From NCBI GenBank assembly GCA_902477075.1, contig CABSFU010000035.1:1-6744 (forward strand): DNA of 6,744 nt, written 5' to 3'. This document shows, one piece after another, positions 6,177-6,744 of the stretch (positions are counted from its first letter, which is position 1; each line of letters starts with the position of its first letter). The notes beneath the pieces were generated by a model. The model did no database searches, was not told the DNA's origin, and was given only the letters and a program-made list of their open reading frames with translations. The DNA comes from UMGS1498 sp900552335 (lineage in GTDB: Bacteria; Bacillota_I; Bacilli_A; RF39; UBA660). A program made the translations under genes and the position numbers.

Positions 6177-6744
6177 TTAAATCGTATAATATACTCTTAT
6201 TTTAATAGTACCTGTATTGTTTGCAATAACAAGTGAGGTGCCATTTGTATTAACTCTTATTAATGTCAAAGTTGTTACATCTTCTCTAGCCCACCATAAA
6301 ATTCCATAAAAGCCATCACCTGATAAAGCTTTCACATTTATAATTTTATGTGGATCAATATAACTTGGAAGAGTTTGAATGATCCATGTTGTTTCTTTTT
6401 TTATTTCTATTGTGATATCTTCGGATTTGATAATATTGTTCGTCTTATTGGCCAATTCTTCTATTCTAGAGCTGTTACTATTTACTAAACTAGATAAATT
6501 ATTTAAATTACTATTTGTTTGTTCTAATTCACTTTGTAAAGCATAGTTATTTAAATCATTTTGTAACTCTTCTATATTACTTTTCATACTTGTTATTTCA
6601 TTTGTATTATTTGTTATTTTGGTATCTAAGCTGTCTACTAAGTTATTTACTTCACCTTTGGAATATACATTACTAACTTGTCCGGTTCCGTTATCTAACA
6701 TTGCTACATATTTATTTGTTAAAGCATCAAATCCTATGATACAA
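6177..6744 (-). CDS. Phage tail-fibre-like coiled-coil protein, 3' part only
   Basis: The reading frame is open to the right edge of the window, so the N-terminus is missing. The Met codon at 6701 lacks a ribosome binding site, and 14 further in-frame codons (beginning CIIGFDAL) precede it. Numbering from that Met, the protein has a YSKGEVNNL motif (13-21) and a second related YALQSELEQ (53-61). Such Y-x-K-x-E-V/L units recur in phage tail fibre and baseplate proteins. They sit in a Asn/Ser-rich coiled coil (about 18-93, e.g. NIEELQNDL, NSNLNNLSSLV). A beta-rich C-terminal domain (about 95-174) follows, ending in TIKIRVYYTI, and could be a receptor-binding or trimerisation head. I do not recognise a named family. 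It probably belongs to a prophage or to a surface protein built the same way. It converges on the STAS gene and shares its terminator. Confidence 0.6.
   Translation of the reverse strand, partial: CIIGFDALTNKYVAMLDNGTGQVSNVYSKGEVNNLVDSLDTKITNNTNEITSMKSNIEELQNDLNNYALQSELEQTNSNLNNLSSLVNSNSSRIEELANKTNNIIKSEDITIEIKKETTWIIQTLPSYIDPHKIINVKALSGDGFYGILWWAREDVTTLTLIRVNTNGTSLVIANNTGTIKIRVYYTI

Noticed and set aside
6177..6701. Complete 174-residue protein starting at the ATG at 6701
   Set aside because: No ribosome binding site precedes this ATG and the frame stays open to the window edge, so a truncated longer protein is more likely.

Overview
This is an AT-rich stretch of a bacterial chromosome with the standard code: Trp is read as TGG and every complete gene ends in TAA. 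The murT-gatD pair, the Bacillus-type PolA without working proofreading residues, strong AGGAGGTGA-like ribosome binding sites and TGnTATAAT promoters point to the Bacillota. A poorly characterised low-GC lineage of the Bacilli or Erysipelotrichia kind is most likely. The full-length polA and the murT-gatD pair argue against a wall-less Mycoplasma. The exact lineage cannot be fixed from this window.

From left to right: a strong stem-loop terminator (43-80) closes a minus-strand unit of two genes, a Xer-type tyrosine recombinase (2778-3641) followed 14 bases later by DNA polymerase I (163-2763). This unit has its own extended -10 promoter at 3659-3667. Just upstream of it lies the terminator (3690-3718) of a second minus-strand unit, murT-gatD (5747 down to 3717), whose two genes abut exactly (TAA then ATG) and are probably translationally coupled. 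A 132-base divergent intergenic region follows, with promoters facing both ways and an 18-bp inverted repeat containing a perfect match to the Spo0A box. It leads rightward into a short STAS-domain gene (5880-6131). That gene ends inside a bidirectional stem-loop (6109-6145). Converging from the right edge is the 3' part of a coiled-coil protein resembling phage tail fibres (6177 to beyond 6744).

The replication and chromosome-maintenance genes look ordinary. The unusual material is at the right. The GatD homologue has lost both its catalytic cysteine (Gly93) and histidine (Val184). Its MurT partner has lost several conserved ligase motifs while keeping the P-loop lysine and the zinc ribbon. 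Together they look like a repurposed or glutaminase-independent version of the lipid II amidation complex. Beside them is a truncated SpoIIAA-like protein with Glu where the phosphorylated Ser should be, behind a Spo0A-box-like site. Its position next to a phage-like gene may mark the edge of an accessory region. The functional consequences are inference; the residue substitutions are read directly from the sequence.
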